A stretch of DNA of 64,000 nucleotides from Haloarcula nitratireducens (GCF_019599505.1 NZ_RKLT01000001.1:1178001-1242000), one strand, 5' to 3'; positions 25,461-34,731 are shown, counted from the stretch's first letter. Notes: generated by a model from the letters alone, not told the origin. Made by a program: numbers and translations.

Positions 25461-25470
25461 ACTTAAACTT
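25461..25470 (-). promoter_or_regulatory. TATA box of zinc-ferredoxin gene
   Basis: The minus strand reads AAGTTTAAGT, centred about 33 nt before the ATG, giving a very short leader. It indicates that the ferredoxin gene is transcribed independently of the hydrolase gene upstream. Confidence 0.5.
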
Positions 25471-25483
25471 TCGACCGGACGCG

Positions 25484-26485
25484 TCAGTCCCGGTGGCGAT
25501 CCGAGTCGTCGGCCGGGTCGTTCGCCGGCGGTTTCCGGTTCCCGGGACCGCCGCCGGGCGGGCGATCGCCGGGAATGTCGGTCGGTCGTCGGCCCGGTCC
25601 GTCGTCGGGACGCCGCCCGTCCGGCCCACCGCTCGGTGACTGTCCGCTCGCCCCCAGGTCGCGATCGGACCCCGTCACCGCCCCGACGTGCTGTCCCAGA
25701 AACGCGACCGTGCGGTCGTAGACGTCGTCGTAGAACCCGCCGTGGAACGGGAAGGCGTGGCCCCCCGAAACCGGTTCGTAGTCGATATCGGTGAGCGGTG
25801 CCAGCGCCTCGGCCATCAGTTCGGACTGCCCCGGCGGCACGACGTCGTCGTCCTCGCCGTGAAGCAATAGCGTCGGCGGCATCGACGCGTCGACCTGTCC
25901 GGCCGGCGAGGCGAGGTCGTACGCCTCGGGGATCTCCTCCGGGCCGCCACCGAGGTACGCCGCGAGTTCGTGGTCGCCGTCCTCGATACCCAGCGCCCGG
26001 AAGTCGTAGAGGCCGGAGTAGCCGACGACGGCGTCGAGAGACGAGGACGCCCCCGGATAGCGCTCCGGTTCGAAGCCGGGTTCGTCGGCCGTCGCCGCCG
26101 CCAGGAGGACCAGATTCGCGCCCGCGGAGTGTCCGACGGCGACGACGCCCTGCGGGTCGCCGCTGACGCCCTCGGCGCGACACCACTCGATCGCGGCTTT
26201 CACGTCGACGAGCGGGGCCGGGAACGTCCACTCGGGCGCGAGTCGGTACTGCGGTTCGACGACGACGTACCCCTCGGCGGCGAGGTCGATGGCGTGGCGG
26301 GCGAACTCACCCTTGTCGCCGTAGCGGAACGCGCCGCCGCGGACGAGGACGGCCACGGGTTTCGGACCGCTCGCCGCCGTCGCCTCGTAGCGGTCGAGCA
26401 GCAGCGTCCGCCCGTCGACTTCCCGGAACGGGACGTCCCGCTCGACCGTCACTGTCTCGCCGGTGTTCGCTGTCACGTCGGACAC
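25484..26485 (-). CDS. alpha/beta hydrolase (esterase/lipase-like) with Pro/Gly-rich tail
   Basis: The 333-residue protein has an alpha/beta-hydrolase core: VLVRGGAFRYGDKG (oxyanion-type loop) near residue 47, the nucleophile elbow VAVGHSAGANL near 122, the acid LLLHGEDDDVVPP near 205, and the catalytic His in SGGHAFPFH near 240. It likely cleaves an ester. After residue 275 comes a low-complexity tail of about 55 residues rich in Gly, Pro, Asp and Arg, unusual for the family. The GTG start (SDVTANTG) is uncertain; an ATG 24 codons upstream is possible but would include a TATA-like TTTTTATC. Confidence 0.85.
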   Translation of the reverse strand: MSDVTANTGETVTVERDVPFREVDGRTLLLDRYEATAASGPKPVAVLVRGGAFRYGDKGEFARHAIDLAAEGYVVVEPQYRLAPEWTFPAPLVDVKAAIEWCRAEGVSGDPQGVVAVGHSAGANLVLLAAATADEPGFEPERYPGASSSLDAVVGYSGLYDFRALGIEDGDHELAAYLGGGPEEIPEAYDLASPAGQVDASMPPTLLLHGEDDDVVPPGQSELMAEALAPLTDIDYEPVSGGHAFPFHGGFYDDVYDRTVAFLGQHVGAVTGSDRDLGASGQSPSGGPDGRRPDDGPGRRPTDIPGDRPPGGGPGNRKPPANDPADDSDRHRD

Positions 26486-26850
26486 TGCGCCCGTCGGCGA
26501 TAAAAACGCGTCGGGGAACGACCGGGGGAGTGACTGTGGCGGAGAAGGGTGATACACCGCCCCTCCGCGGATGCGATCGCCGTCGGTTCCCGAGTGCCTC
26601 CGGCGTTCTCAGCGACAGTAACGGCCGCCTATCGCCGACCCGGATTCCGACACCCGTCGATAAAACGTTGATAATGGGCCGATAGAACAAAGTTCGATAC
26701 TGGCATATACGTAGCTGAAATGCGAACCCGGTTCGTCCCGCAGCGCTGCGCGGTAACCATCGTCCCGCTCGCCTCCCCCGGACCAGCGAGGCGCAGGCGA
26801 GACGGCGCTGTGGAGCACCCCGTCCCAGAGTGCATCTCACCGGAGGGCAA
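26486..26850. other. 365-bp divergent intergenic region
   Basis: No gene is seen between the hydrolase and the sensor kinase. The left side has a TTTTTATC element for the hydrolase (minus strand). Bases 26655-26715 are AT-richer, with ATAAAACGTTGATAATGG and a CATATACG that may be promoter elements. A hairpin, CTCGCCT (26768-26774) with AGGCGAG (26795-26801), lies in the probable leader of the kinase gene. Confidence 0.5.
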
Positions 26851-28236
26851 ATGACGGACTGCGAGGCCGACGAACGGCACTCGTTACAGTTCGAAGCCGT
26901 CTTCGAATCGCTCGACCAGCCGGTGTACGTCGTGAACGAGGCGGGCCGGTTCGTCAGGGCCAACGACGCGTTCGCCGAACTCACGGGCCGAGAAGAGGGG
27001 ACGCTCGTCGGCGAACCGGTCGCGACCGTCCTGAAGTCGGGCCGAGACGAGGGCCCGTCGGAGGCCGGCGCGGACGAGGAGCGAACGGTAGTCACGCCGT
27101 CGGGAGATCGGATCCCGTGCGAGGTGTCCGTGACGCCGCTCACGACGACGGAAGGCGAGTCGAAATCGGTCGGCGTGGTCCGCGATATCTCCCGCCGGGC
27201 GCACCTCGAATCCGAGTTGGCGGAGGTGCGCGAACGCCTCCAGACGCTCATCGAGGCGTCACCGCTGGCCATCGTCGCCGCGGACGAGGCGGGCGTCGTC
27301 GACGTCTGGAACCCCGCCGCGGAGTCGCTGTTCGGGTGGTCGACGAACGAGATCTGCGGCGAACCGCTCGCCGTCCTCCCGGTCGACCACCGCGCCGAGT
27401 TACAGCGCCGCCACGAGCGCGTGCTCGACGGGGACCGACTCACCGGCGTCGAGACGCAGCTCCGACACCGGGGCGGTCACACGCTCGACGTGAGCGTCTC
27501 CATCGCCCCGATCCGGGGCAAACACGGCGACATCCTCGGGAGCGTCGCCATCATCGCGGACATCTCCGACCAGAAGGACCGCGAGGAGCGACTCCAGGAG
27601 CAAAACGAGCGCTTAGACGAGTTCGCCAGCATCGTCAGCCACGACCTCCGGAACCCGTTACAGGTCGCCTCCGGGAGCCTCGAACTCGCGAGACACGAGG
27701 CGACGCCGGAAGTCGAGGACCGCCTCGACTCCATCGGCGACGCCTTAGAGCGGATGGAGGCGCTCGTCGAGGACACGCTCACGCTGGCCAGAGAGGGACA
27801 GGACATCGAAGACACCGAAGTGGTCGACCTCCGCATCGTCGCCCAGGGCGCGTGGAACGGCGTCTTCACCGAGGGCGCGGCCTGTTCGATCGAGACGTCG
27901 CGGACCGTCCTCTGCGACCCCGGGCGGTTGACCGAACTGTTCGAGAACCTCTTTCGGAACGCGCTGGAACACGGCGGCACCGACGAGTCGCCGGTCACCG
28001 TCACCGTCGGCGAGCTCGAAGACGGGTTCTACGTCGCCGACGACGGTCCGGGGATCCCCGCAGACGAACGCGACGCGGTGTTCGAATCCGGCTACACGAC
28101 CGTCGGCGACGGCACCGGGTTCGGTCTGGCCATCGTCGAGACCATCGCCGACGCCCACGACTGGGACGTGACGCTCACCGAGAGCGAGGACGGCGGCGCA
28201 CGCTTCGAGTTCACCGACGTGGAACGGACGACCTGA
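26851..28236 (+). CDS. PAS-PAS sensor histidine kinase
   Basis: The 461-residue cytoplasmic kinase has two PAS domains (about 15-115 with VYVVNEAGRFVRANDAF, and 130-245 with AIVAADEAGVVDVWNPAAE), a coiled-coil linker, a HisKA domain with the phosphoacceptor in DEFASIVSHDLRNPLQVA, and a HATPase domain with N box LFRNALEHGG, VADDGPGIP and GTGFGLAIVETIA. No membrane segment is present, so it senses an internal cue through the PAS domains. The ATG chosen starts MTDCEADERH; a GTG seven codons upstream is possible. No response regulator is adjacent, as is typical of haloarchaeal orphan kinases. Confidence 0.93.
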   Translation: MTDCEADERHSLQFEAVFESLDQPVYVVNEAGRFVRANDAFAELTGREEGTLVGEPVATVLKSGRDEGPSEAGADEERTVVTPSGDRIPCEVSVTPLTTTEGESKSVGVVRDISRRAHLESELAEVRERLQTLIEASPLAIVAADEAGVVDVWNPAAESLFGWSTNEICGEPLAVLPVDHRAELQRRHERVLDGDRLTGVETQLRHRGGHTLDVSVSIAPIRGKHGDILGSVAIIADISDQKDREERLQEQNERLDEFASIVSHDLRNPLQVASGSLELARHEATPEVEDRLDSIGDALERMEALVEDTLTLAREGQDIEDTEVVDLRIVAQGAWNGVFTEGAACSIETSRTVLCDPGRLTELFENLFRNALEHGGTDESPVTVTVGELEDGFYVADDGPGIPADERDAVFESGYTTVGDGTGFGLAIVETIADAHDWDVTLTESEDGGARFEFTDVERTT

Positions 28237-29970
28237 TCAGGGGTGTGCGAAGTACGCGACGGACTCGCCGTCCGACTCGACCTCGTCCACCCGAGCGAAG
28301 CCGATGCGCTCGAACTGGAGCATGTCGTCGGATTCGTAGTCGAGAACGCCCGGCTCCGCGACGCCGGTCACGTCGCCGTCCATCGTCCGTAGGCGGAGTC
28401 GCGGGCCGTCCGCCGGTGCCCAGTGGACCACGTCGACGCCCTCCTCGCGGACCGCCGAGATGTCGTCGCCGACGTACTCGAAGGCGTCGCGGGTGTGCCG
28501 GACGCAACCGTACCCCTTCAGCCAGACGCGCTCGCCGTGTTCGGGCAGGTCGTCGCCCTCGACGGCGACGCCGCCCGCGACCGGAATCTCTCGCCGCCCT
28601 CGGTCCTCGTGGTCGGGGTGGAACGGCGGTTCGCCGGCGTCGGGACCGCCGACGACCTGTCGCTCGACTACGCCGCCGTGCTCGTCGCTATCGCGGACGA
28701 AGAACGCGCGGTCGGTGTCGTCGTCTATCAGGTCGCGGTTGTTGGCGTACACCGAGGACATGGCGAGGTCGACGTTCGAGGTAGAGGTACCGAGTTCGAC
28801 CATCGCGTCGACCAGCGCCTCGCCGCGGATACCGCGCCGACGGAGACTGGCGACGGTCGGGGCGCGCGGGTCGTCCCAGCCGTCGAGTTCGCCCTCGGCG
28901 ACGAGTTCCGCGATGGTCGAGGTGGACATCTTCACGTCGTACTCGTCGACCTGCACGTGGCCCCAGTGAACGACCTCGGGGTACTCCCAGTCGAAGTAGT
29001 CGTAGACGAACCCCTGACGCTTCGCCGAGTCCTGTAAGTCGATGCCGCGGATGATGTGCGTGACGCCGAGCAGGTGGTCGTCGACGCCGCTCTGGAAGTC
29101 CAGCATCGGCCAGCAGCGATACTCTTCGGCCTCCTCGCGGGGGTGGGGCGTGTCGATCATCCGGAACGCGACGAAGTCGCGCAGCGCGGGGTTCTTGTGC
29201 GTGATGTCGGTCCGCACGCGGAGGACCATCTCGCCGCTCTCGTACTCGCCGTCGACCATCGCCTCGAACTCCTCGCGGACGGTCTCGGCGTCCTTCTCGC
29301 GGTGCGGGCAGGCCTCGCCGCTGTTCTTCATGTCGGAGAACTCCCCCTGCGGACAGGAGCAGGTGTAGGCTCCGCCCAGTTCGACGAGTTCCCGCGCGTG
29401 GTCGTAGTACGTCTCGACCCGGTCGCTGGCGCGGTAGACGGCGTCGGGTTCGAAACCCAGATACTCGATGGCGTCGAGGATGGCGTCGTACGCACCGAGG
29501 TCCGGGCGCTTGGTCTCCGGGTCGGTGTCGTCGAACCGGCAGACGAACTCGCCGTCGTAGCGCTCCTTGTAGGTGCCGATGACGGCGGCCATCCGGGCGT
29601 GGCCGATGTGCCACGGGCCGTTGGGGTTCGGGGCGACGCGCATCCGCACCGTATCGTACTCGTCGACGTTGGGCAGGTCCGGGAGCGGATGCTCGTCGCC
29701 CTCGTCCTCCGCTTCGAGTTCTTCGAGTTTCTCCGGGGCGAGTTCGCCCAGTCGCTCGCGGCGTCCCTCGGCGTCCATGCCGTTGACCCGGTCGACCACC
29801 GGCGAGATGATCGCCGGGATCTCGTCGCCGTACTCGCGGAACTCCGGGTTCTCGCCCATGAGCGGCCCCATGATGGCCCCGACCTGTGCCTCGCTGTCGT
29901 GTTTGACCGCGTTGAGGAGGGCGTTCGTCTCGGCGGCCTCCTCGATCCGCTGGCGTAGCGCGTCGTCCAT
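28237..29970 (-). CDS. gltX: glutamyl-tRNA synthetase, archaeal type
   Basis: The 577-residue class I synthetase charges tRNA-Glu, and in archaea usually also tRNA-Gln for later amidation. A helical N-terminal part of about 110 residues precedes the HIGH motif VAPNPNGPWHIGHAR, FVCRFDDTDPETKRP follows, and the KMSKS loop is VKMSTSTI. The C-terminal beta-barrels bind the anticodon. The ATG at MDDALRQRIEE is supported by a GTTTTGAC TATA element centred 26 nt upstream (leaderless). The stop codon abuts the end of the convergent kinase gene. Confidence 0.96.
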   Translation of the reverse strand: MDDALRQRIEEAAETNALLNAVKHDSEAQVGAIMGPLMGENPEFREYGDEIPAIISPVVDRVNGMDAEGRRERLGELAPEKLEELEAEDEGDEHPLPDLPNVDEYDTVRMRVAPNPNGPWHIGHARMAAVIGTYKERYDGEFVCRFDDTDPETKRPDLGAYDAILDAIEYLGFEPDAVYRASDRVETYYDHARELVELGGAYTCSCPQGEFSDMKNSGEACPHREKDAETVREEFEAMVDGEYESGEMVLRVRTDITHKNPALRDFVAFRMIDTPHPREEAEEYRCWPMLDFQSGVDDHLLGVTHIIRGIDLQDSAKRQGFVYDYFDWEYPEVVHWGHVQVDEYDVKMSTSTIAELVAEGELDGWDDPRAPTVASLRRRGIRGEALVDAMVELGTSTSNVDLAMSSVYANNRDLIDDDTDRAFFVRDSDEHGGVVERQVVGGPDAGEPPFHPDHEDRGRREIPVAGGVAVEGDDLPEHGERVWLKGYGCVRHTRDAFEYVGDDISAVREEGVDVVHWAPADGPRLRLRTMDGDVTGVAEPGVLDYESDDMLQFERIGFARVDEVESDGESVAYFAHP

Positions 29971-29992
29971 GCTCGCCTCTGACACCGCCCCG

Positions 29993-30000
29993 GTCAAAAC
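29993..30000 (-). promoter_or_regulatory. TATA box of gltX
   Basis: The minus strand reads GTTTTGAC, centred 26 nt before the ATG. It fixes the start codon and implies a leaderless gltX transcript. A second TATA-like element, GTTATTTC at 30053-30060 on the plus strand, serves the divergent regulator gene with similar spacing. Confidence 0.5.
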
Positions 30001-30083
30001 GCCGTCGGGTTCGCTCGGTCGACTGGAGGTTCCGCGACAGAGTCCCGCCATCGTTATTTCCGCGGCCGTCGCAGTCACCGCGT

Positions 30084-30866
30084 ATGACCGACGCCGCGCA
30101 GTTCCTCGCGGACTCGCCGGACCGGCTGGCGCTCTTAGAGCGCCTCCGCGAGACGCCGGGGTCGCCCCGCGACCTCGCCGACGAACTCGACCAGTCCCGC
30201 CGGAGCGTCCAGCGGAACCTGGCCGCCTTCGCCGACCGCGGGTGGGCCGAGAAGCGCGACGGGGACTACCGCTTGACGACGACGGGGCTGCTGGTCACGC
30301 GCCGCCACCGCGAGTACGTGGACGCGCTGGCGGCGATCGGCGACAACGACGACCTCTACGCGCATCTCCCCGCGGACGTGGCTCCGGAGCCGGACCTGCT
30401 GGCGAACGCGACGCTCGTCGTCGCCGAGACCGACCAGCCGCAGGCCCCGGTCAGTCACTACGTGAGTACCGTCGAGTCGGCCGAGACGTCCCGCGTGCGG
30501 ATGATTTCGCCCGTGTTGAGTCGCCTGTTCCACGACGCTCACGCCGAACTGGTCGTCTCGGGCGTCGAGACCGAACTCGTCCTCGACGGGGCGACGATCG
30601 ACCGCGCCCGCGAGAAGAACCCCGCGGAGTTCGCGACCGTCGTCGGCGTCCCGCCCTTTACCTTGTATCACAGTCCGGACCCCATCTCGTTCGGCCTGAC
30701 GCTGACCGACGACCGCGTCCTCTTGCTCGCCTACGACGATAGCGGGCAACTCCACGCCTGCGCCGACGGGACCGATCCGGAGTTCTACGCGTGGGCGACG
30801 GACTGTTTCGAGCGCCGCCGCGAGCGCAGCGAGTCGGTGTCGGGCCTCGACGCGCTCCGCTCCTGA
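30084..30866 (+). CDS. winged-helix transcriptional regulator (FilR1/DUF1724-like)
   Basis: The 260-residue protein has an N-terminal winged helix (about 10-70: LALLERLRETPGSPRDLADE and QSRRSVQRNLAAFADRGWAE) and a C-terminal domain resembling the FilR1 middle domain (DUF1724) with RMISPVLSRLFHDAHAEL, VSGVETELVLDG and FGLTLTDDRVLLLAYD. Such regulators are numerous in methanogens and haloarchaea; ligands are mostly unknown. It is divergent from gltX with a short shared promoter region and ends directly before a large palindrome. Confidence 0.85.
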   Translation: MTDAAQFLADSPDRLALLERLRETPGSPRDLADELDQSRRSVQRNLAAFADRGWAEKRDGDYRLTTTGLLVTRRHREYVDALAAIGDNDDLYAHLPADVAPEPDLLANATLVVAETDQPQAPVSHYVSTVESAETSRVRMISPVLSRLFHDAHAELVVSGVETELVLDGATIDRAREKNPAEFATVVGVPPFTLYHSPDPISFGLTLTDDRVLLLAYDDSGQLHACADGTDPEFYAWATDCFERRRERSESVSGLDALRS

Positions 30867-30945
30867 TACGGACTGTCGTAGCTGTTTACCGGTGATCGTC
30901 CACACCGATCAGTCGGTCATCGGTAAGAGACTACAACAGTCCGTA
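30867..30945. repeat. 79-bp imperfect palindrome (32-bp inverted arms)
   Basis: The left arm (30867-30898) begins TACGGACTGT and the right arm (30914-30945) ends ACAGTCCGTA. The arms match as reverse complements at 25 of 32 positions, with blocks CGGTAA and CTAC also conserved, around a 15-nt loop. It begins immediately after the stop codon of the regulator. It could act as a strong terminator, but the length, AT-rich ends and mismatched arms also fit a small non-autonomous mobile element. Confidence 0.6.
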
Positions 30946-31023
30946 CGAGTGGCCGCGGTGACAGGGGGTGTCGCCCGTGACGGTAGCTGACGTAAACTCC
31001 CCGTGCGGAGTATCTCGACCCGT

Positions 31024-32244
31024 ATGCGAATCCTCCTGCTCGGCGGCACCGGCTTCGTCGGTCGCCGCCTCGCCGCCCGACTGGTCGACCGAGACCACGA
31101 CGTGACCGCGCTGGCTCGCTCCCCCGACGCGACGGCCCTCCCCGACGGCGTGCGAACGGTCGCGGGCGACGTGACCGACCCAGACTCGCTCGATTCGGCC
31201 TTCGACGGGCAGGACGCCGTCGTGAACCTCGTCGCGCTCTCGCCGCTGTTCGAACCCGACGGGGGAAGCGAGATGCACGAGAAGGTGCATCTCGGCGGGA
31301 CCGAGAACGCCGTCGCCGCGGCCGAACGCCACGGCGTCCCCCGCTTCGTCCAGTTGAGCGCGCTCGGTGCCGACCCCGACGGGACGACCCACTACATCCG
31401 ATCGAAGGGACAGGCAGAGTCCGTCGTCCGCGACTCGTCGCTCTCGTGGACGATCGTCCGGCCCTCCGTCGTCTTCGGCGACGGCGGCGAATTCGTCTCC
31501 TTCACGCGCCTGCTGACGACGCCCTATATCACGGGCCTGCCCGGCGGCGGGACGACCCGTTTTCAGCCAATCTGGGTCGAAGACCTCGCGGAGATGCTCG
31601 CCGACTGCGTCACCGACGGGTCTCACGCCGGCGAGACGCACGAACTCGGCGGTCCGGACGTGCTGACCCTCGCCGACGTGGCACGCGCCATCTATCGAGC
31701 CGACGGGAAGTCGCTGCGCGTCCTGCCCGTCCCGACGACACTCGCCAAGATCGGGCTGACTGTCGGCGGAAGCGTTCCCGGTTTCCCGATGGGACCCGAC
31801 CAGTACCGCTCGCTACAGTTCGACAACACCGTCGAAGAGAACGACGTGAGCGCCTTCGGCCGCACCGAGGCCGACCTCCGGGCGCTCGAGGAGCACCTCG
31901 ACGAGGGCGGCGAGCGTTCCGGCGACCGTCGCCGGAGCCTCCTGACCCGCCCCGCGACGCTCGCGCTGTTCGCGTACTTCGCGCTCTCGACCGCCCTCCC
32001 GACCCTGACCGACTCCCCGCTGGCGATCGCCCTCTACGTGCCGACCTACCTCCTGACGATAGCCGTCTACGACGCCCCGTGGGGACTGGAGAACGTCGTC
32101 TACGGGGCGGAGTCCCTGCTGGGCATCGGTCACAGTTCGGCGCTGTACCACGTCGGCCTGCTGGTGACGTACTTCGCCTGTGCCGTCGCGCTGACGTGGC
32201 TCGGCCGCTCGGTTCGCTCGGCCGTCGGCTCCCGCCGCGGCTAG
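31024..32244 (+). CDS. NAD(P)-binding NDUFA9-like protein with membrane tail
   Basis: Residues 1-290 form a Rossmann-fold atypical SDR of the complex I NDUFA9 type: ILLLGGTGFVGRRLAARL at the N-terminus, VVNLVALSPLF, FVQLSALGADPDG, and YIRSKGQAE with the usual Tyr-x-x-x-Lys varied. Residues 300-400 add three or four hydrophobic helices (ALFAYFALSTALPTL, YVPTYLLTIAVY, VGLLVTYFACAVALTWL), so the protein is membrane-anchored. It may act on lipid or quinone-linked substrates. A CGTAAACTC element about 30 nt upstream supports the ATG start. The fused membrane region is a haloarchaeal variant. Confidence 0.8.
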   Translation: MRILLLGGTGFVGRRLAARLVDRDHDVTALARSPDATALPDGVRTVAGDVTDPDSLDSAFDGQDAVVNLVALSPLFEPDGGSEMHEKVHLGGTENAVAAAERHGVPRFVQLSALGADPDGTTHYIRSKGQAESVVRDSSLSWTIVRPSVVFGDGGEFVSFTRLLTTPYITGLPGGGTTRFQPIWVEDLAEMLADCVTDGSHAGETHELGGPDVLTLADVARAIYRADGKSLRVLPVPTTLAKIGLTVGGSVPGFPMGPDQYRSLQFDNTVEENDVSAFGRTEADLRALEEHLDEGGERSGDRRRSLLTRPATLALFAYFALSTALPTLTDSPLAIALYVPTYLLTIAVYDAPWGLENVVYGAESLLGIGHSSALYHVGLLVTYFACAVALTWLGRSVRSAVGSRRG

Positions 32245-32279
32245 GTCGCTCCTGAACGGCGGCCGTCGGTCTCCGCTCG

Positions 32280-33215
32280 TCAATCCCGCCCGTCGAGACG
32301 CGCGCCGACCCGTTCGAGCGTCTCCAGTCCGGTGACTTCCCCGGGTTCGTCGGGGACCGTCCACACGTCGAGGTCCGGCAGCGACGACCGGAGCGCGGCG
32401 ATAGCCTCCTCCTGGACGGCCTGTTTCCCGAGACAGCGCTCGCAGTCGCCCGGTTCTTCGATGACCTTGTTCACGACGAGCGTCGTCACCGGAATCTCGA
32501 ACTCGCCAAGCCGCTCAACGAGCCGCTCGCTCTCGCGGACCGCCATCGTCTCGGGGATCGTGACGACGCGGAACTCGGTCTGTTCGGGGTCTCGCAGAAC
32601 CGTCCCCACGCGCTCCATCCGCTCGCGCATCTCGGTGAAGTCGTCGTGCTCCCCGCGGCGCTTCCGTCCCATCGGCCCGAACAGCATCGTCCGCGTGGCG
32701 TCGACCTTCCGTCGCACCTGGTCTCGCAGGTCGAGCGCCGTCGCCATCCCGCGGTCGATCACCGACGGCAGGTCGAGAAGTCTGAGCGTGTGGCCGGTCG
32801 GCGCGGTGTCGAAGACGACGCGGTCCCAGCGGTCGCTGTCGACGTACGTCGCCAGCCCTTCGAGCGCGGCGAGTTCGTCGCTCCCGGGCGCGACGCCCGA
32901 GGAGAACAGCGTCGCCACTTCCCCCTCGTCGAGGCGGATACCGGCGTCGTCTAACTCGTCGGCCAGCGCCTCGAACAGCACGCGATAGCGGTCGACGCCC
33001 GCCTGCGGGTCGACCTCGACGCCCCAGAGGTTCTCGCGTATCTCGGTCGGGTCGCCGCCGAGCGGGGTTCCGACGGAGTCGGCGAGCGAGTGAGCCGGGT
33101 CGGTCGAGACCACCAGCGTCTCGTGGCCCTCGCGTGCCAGTCGCAGCCCGGTCGCCGCCGCGACGGTGGTCTTCCCGACGCCGCCTTTCCCGCCGTAGAG
33201 GACGAACCGTGTCAC
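32280..33215 (-). CDS. ArsA/Get3-family ATPase
   Basis: The 311-residue ATPase carries the deviant P-loop YGGKGGVGKTTVAAATG at the N-terminus, switch I STDPAHSLADSVG, and switch II VFDTAPTGHTLRLLDLPS near residue 135. A CERC pair near residue 256 could ligate zinc, as in Get3 dimers. Members either power arsenite export or deliver tail-anchored membrane proteins; no arsenic genes are adjacent, so targeting or chaperone roles are as likely. Convergent with the NDUFA9-like gene. Confidence 0.88.
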   Translation of the reverse strand: MTRFVLYGGKGGVGKTTVAAATGLRLAREGHETLVVSTDPAHSLADSVGTPLGGDPTEIRENLWGVEVDPQAGVDRYRVLFEALADELDDAGIRLDEGEVATLFSSGVAPGSDELAALEGLATYVDSDRWDRVVFDTAPTGHTLRLLDLPSVIDRGMATALDLRDQVRRKVDATRTMLFGPMGRKRRGEHDDFTEMRERMERVGTVLRDPEQTEFRVVTIPETMAVRESERLVERLGEFEIPVTTLVVNKVIEEPGDCERCLGKQAVQEEAIAALRSSLPDLDVWTVPDEPGEVTGLETLERVGARLDGRD

Positions 33216-33314
33216 GGCCGAGTGTTGGGGCCGAACCCGTTTAACTCCGTGGCGGAGCGGGAAAGTCGAACTCCGGTGGAAAATAGAGCGACGACTCGAC
33301 TACGGGCTGGCGCC

Positions 33315-33602
33315 TCAGATGTCCATGACGAGTTCACCGAACCGCTCGGTGGGCACCGCACGCATCGTCTCCGTGTCCAGCCCGTATCGCTCGATCGCGA
33401 TGGAGGCCTGCAGGACGGTGTCCTCGTCGGGGACTTCGAACGTGAGCAGGAAGTCGTAGCTGCCCGCCAGCGCGTAGCTGTCGAGGAGCTCCCCACCGAG
33501 ATCCTCGATGTCCTGTTGGACGTCGCCCCAGATGCTCACCAGCTCCTGGGCGTTCTGTATCTCCTGTTCGTTGACGTCGGCGAGGACCGAGTACGTCGGC
33601 AT
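33315..33602 (-). CDS. GYD-domain protein
   Basis: The 95-residue protein resembles the GYD family: PTYSVLADVNEQEIQNAQEL, then LGGELLDSYALAGSYDFLLTF (the G-x-Y-D motif is GSYD near residue 68), and a final strand. Members are small ferredoxin-like folds related to dimeric ligand-binding domains. Function is unknown. A CCTATAATCG element centred about 25 nt upstream supports the ATG and a leaderless transcript. Confidence 0.8.
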   Translation of the reverse strand: MPTYSVLADVNEQEIQNAQELVSIWGDVQQDIEDLGGELLDSYALAGSYDFLLTFEVPDEDTVLQASIAIERYGLDTETMRAVPTERFGELVMDI

Positions 33603-33657
33603 GGTTCGACCGTCGCGTCTGCCGATTATAGGTCTGTTGCCCGATACTCTCCCCGAT

Positions 33658-33664
33658 AAAAAAA
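33658..33664 (-). terminator. T7 tract after idsA
   Basis: On the minus strand a run of seven T residues lies about 23 nt downstream of the idsA stop codon. Oligo-T tracts without strong hairpins are the usual archaeal terminators, so this probably ends the rnj-idsA transcript. Confidence 0.6.
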
Positions 33665-33686
33665 GCGACGGGACGCGGTCCGACGT

Positions 33687-34727
33687 TCAGTACTCGCGCT
33701 CGACGAGGTAGTTCGCGATGCCGTCTAACAGCTCGCGGGCCTCGTTGTCGGGGAGCACTTCGAGGTTCTCCTTCCCGCTCTGAACGAGCTCCTGTGCCCG
33801 GTTTTCCGCGTACTCGATAGAGCCCGCCTCGCGGAGTCGGGCGACGGCGTCGTCTATCTCGGCCTCGGAGACGTCCTCGACGGAGTCGGTATCGACGAGA
33901 TTCGCCACGTCGACGCCCTGCTGGCGGGCGTGTAGCGTCACGAGCGTCTGCTTGTTCTCGACGAGGTCCGACCCGCGCTGTTTGCCCAGTTTCTCCGAGG
34001 GCGTCGTCAGGTCCAGCAGGTCGTCCTGGATCTGGAACGCCCGGCCCACGTCGAGTCCGTGGTTGTACAGCGCCGCGACGGTCTCCTCGTCGGCCCCCAG
34101 CAGGGTCGCCGGAATCGAGGCGGCGGCCCCGTACAGCACGGCGGTCTTGAGTTCGACCATCTCCAGGTACTCCTCGGGCGTGACCGCCTCGCGCTGTTCG
34201 AACTCGATGTCCAGCGACTGCCCCTCGCAGATGCGGGTACACGTCGTGGCGAGTCGCTTGTTCGCCTCGACGGTTCGCTCCGGCGCGGCCCCGGTTTCGA
34301 GCAGGAACTCGAAGGCCTTCGAGTACAGCGTGTCGCCGGCCAGGATCGCCGTCGAGAGGTCGTACTCCTTGTGGACGGCGGGGACTCCCCGGCGGAGGTC
34401 GTCGTCGTCCATGATGTCGTCGTGGATGAGCGTGAACGTCTGGATGACCTCGATCGCGATGGCCGCCGACAGCACGTCGGCGCGCCCGTCGTCTAGCGTC
34501 GGGAAGTCGCGGTAGTTCTCGGAGAGCGGTTCGACGTCCAACAGCGACTCGGCGACCAACAACAGCACCGTCGGTCGGAGTCGTTTGCCGCCAGCGTCCA
34601 GCAGGTACCGGGTCGCCTCGTAGAGGTGTTCCGGCCGCGTGACCGGGAGTTCCTCCGGGAGCGCCTCGTTGACCCGCTCTCGCCGGGCGAGGATGGCCGC
34701 TTCGACCTGCTGATGGCGTCCTGACAT
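33687..34727 (-). CDS. idsA: short-chain isoprenyl (geranylgeranyl) diphosphate synthase
   Basis: The 346-residue prenyltransferase extends isopentenyl diphosphate to the C15-C20 chains of archaeal ether lipids. The first Asp-rich motif is LIHDDIMDDDDLRRG near residue 100 and the second is FQIQDDLLDLT near 232; GGKRLRPTVLLL marks the N-terminal diphosphate site. The ATG before SGRHQQVEAA is four bases after the rnj stop; a GTG one codon earlier is possible. It is translationally coupled to RNase J and completes the pathway begun by mvk and ipk nearby. Confidence 0.94.
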   Translation of the reverse strand: MSGRHQQVEAAILARRERVNEALPEELPVTRPEHLYEATRYLLDAGGKRLRPTVLLLVAESLLDVEPLSENYRDFPTLDDGRADVLSAAIAIEVIQTFTLIHDDIMDDDDLRRGVPAVHKEYDLSTAILAGDTLYSKAFEFLLETGAAPERTVEANKRLATTCTRICEGQSLDIEFEQREAVTPEEYLEMVELKTAVLYGAAASIPATLLGADEETVAALYNHGLDVGRAFQIQDDLLDLTTPSEKLGKQRGSDLVENKQTLVTLHARQQGVDVANLVDTDSVEDVSEAEIDDAVARLREAGSIEYAENRAQELVQSGKENLEVLPDNEARELLDGIANYLVEREY

Positions 34728-34731
34728 CACT

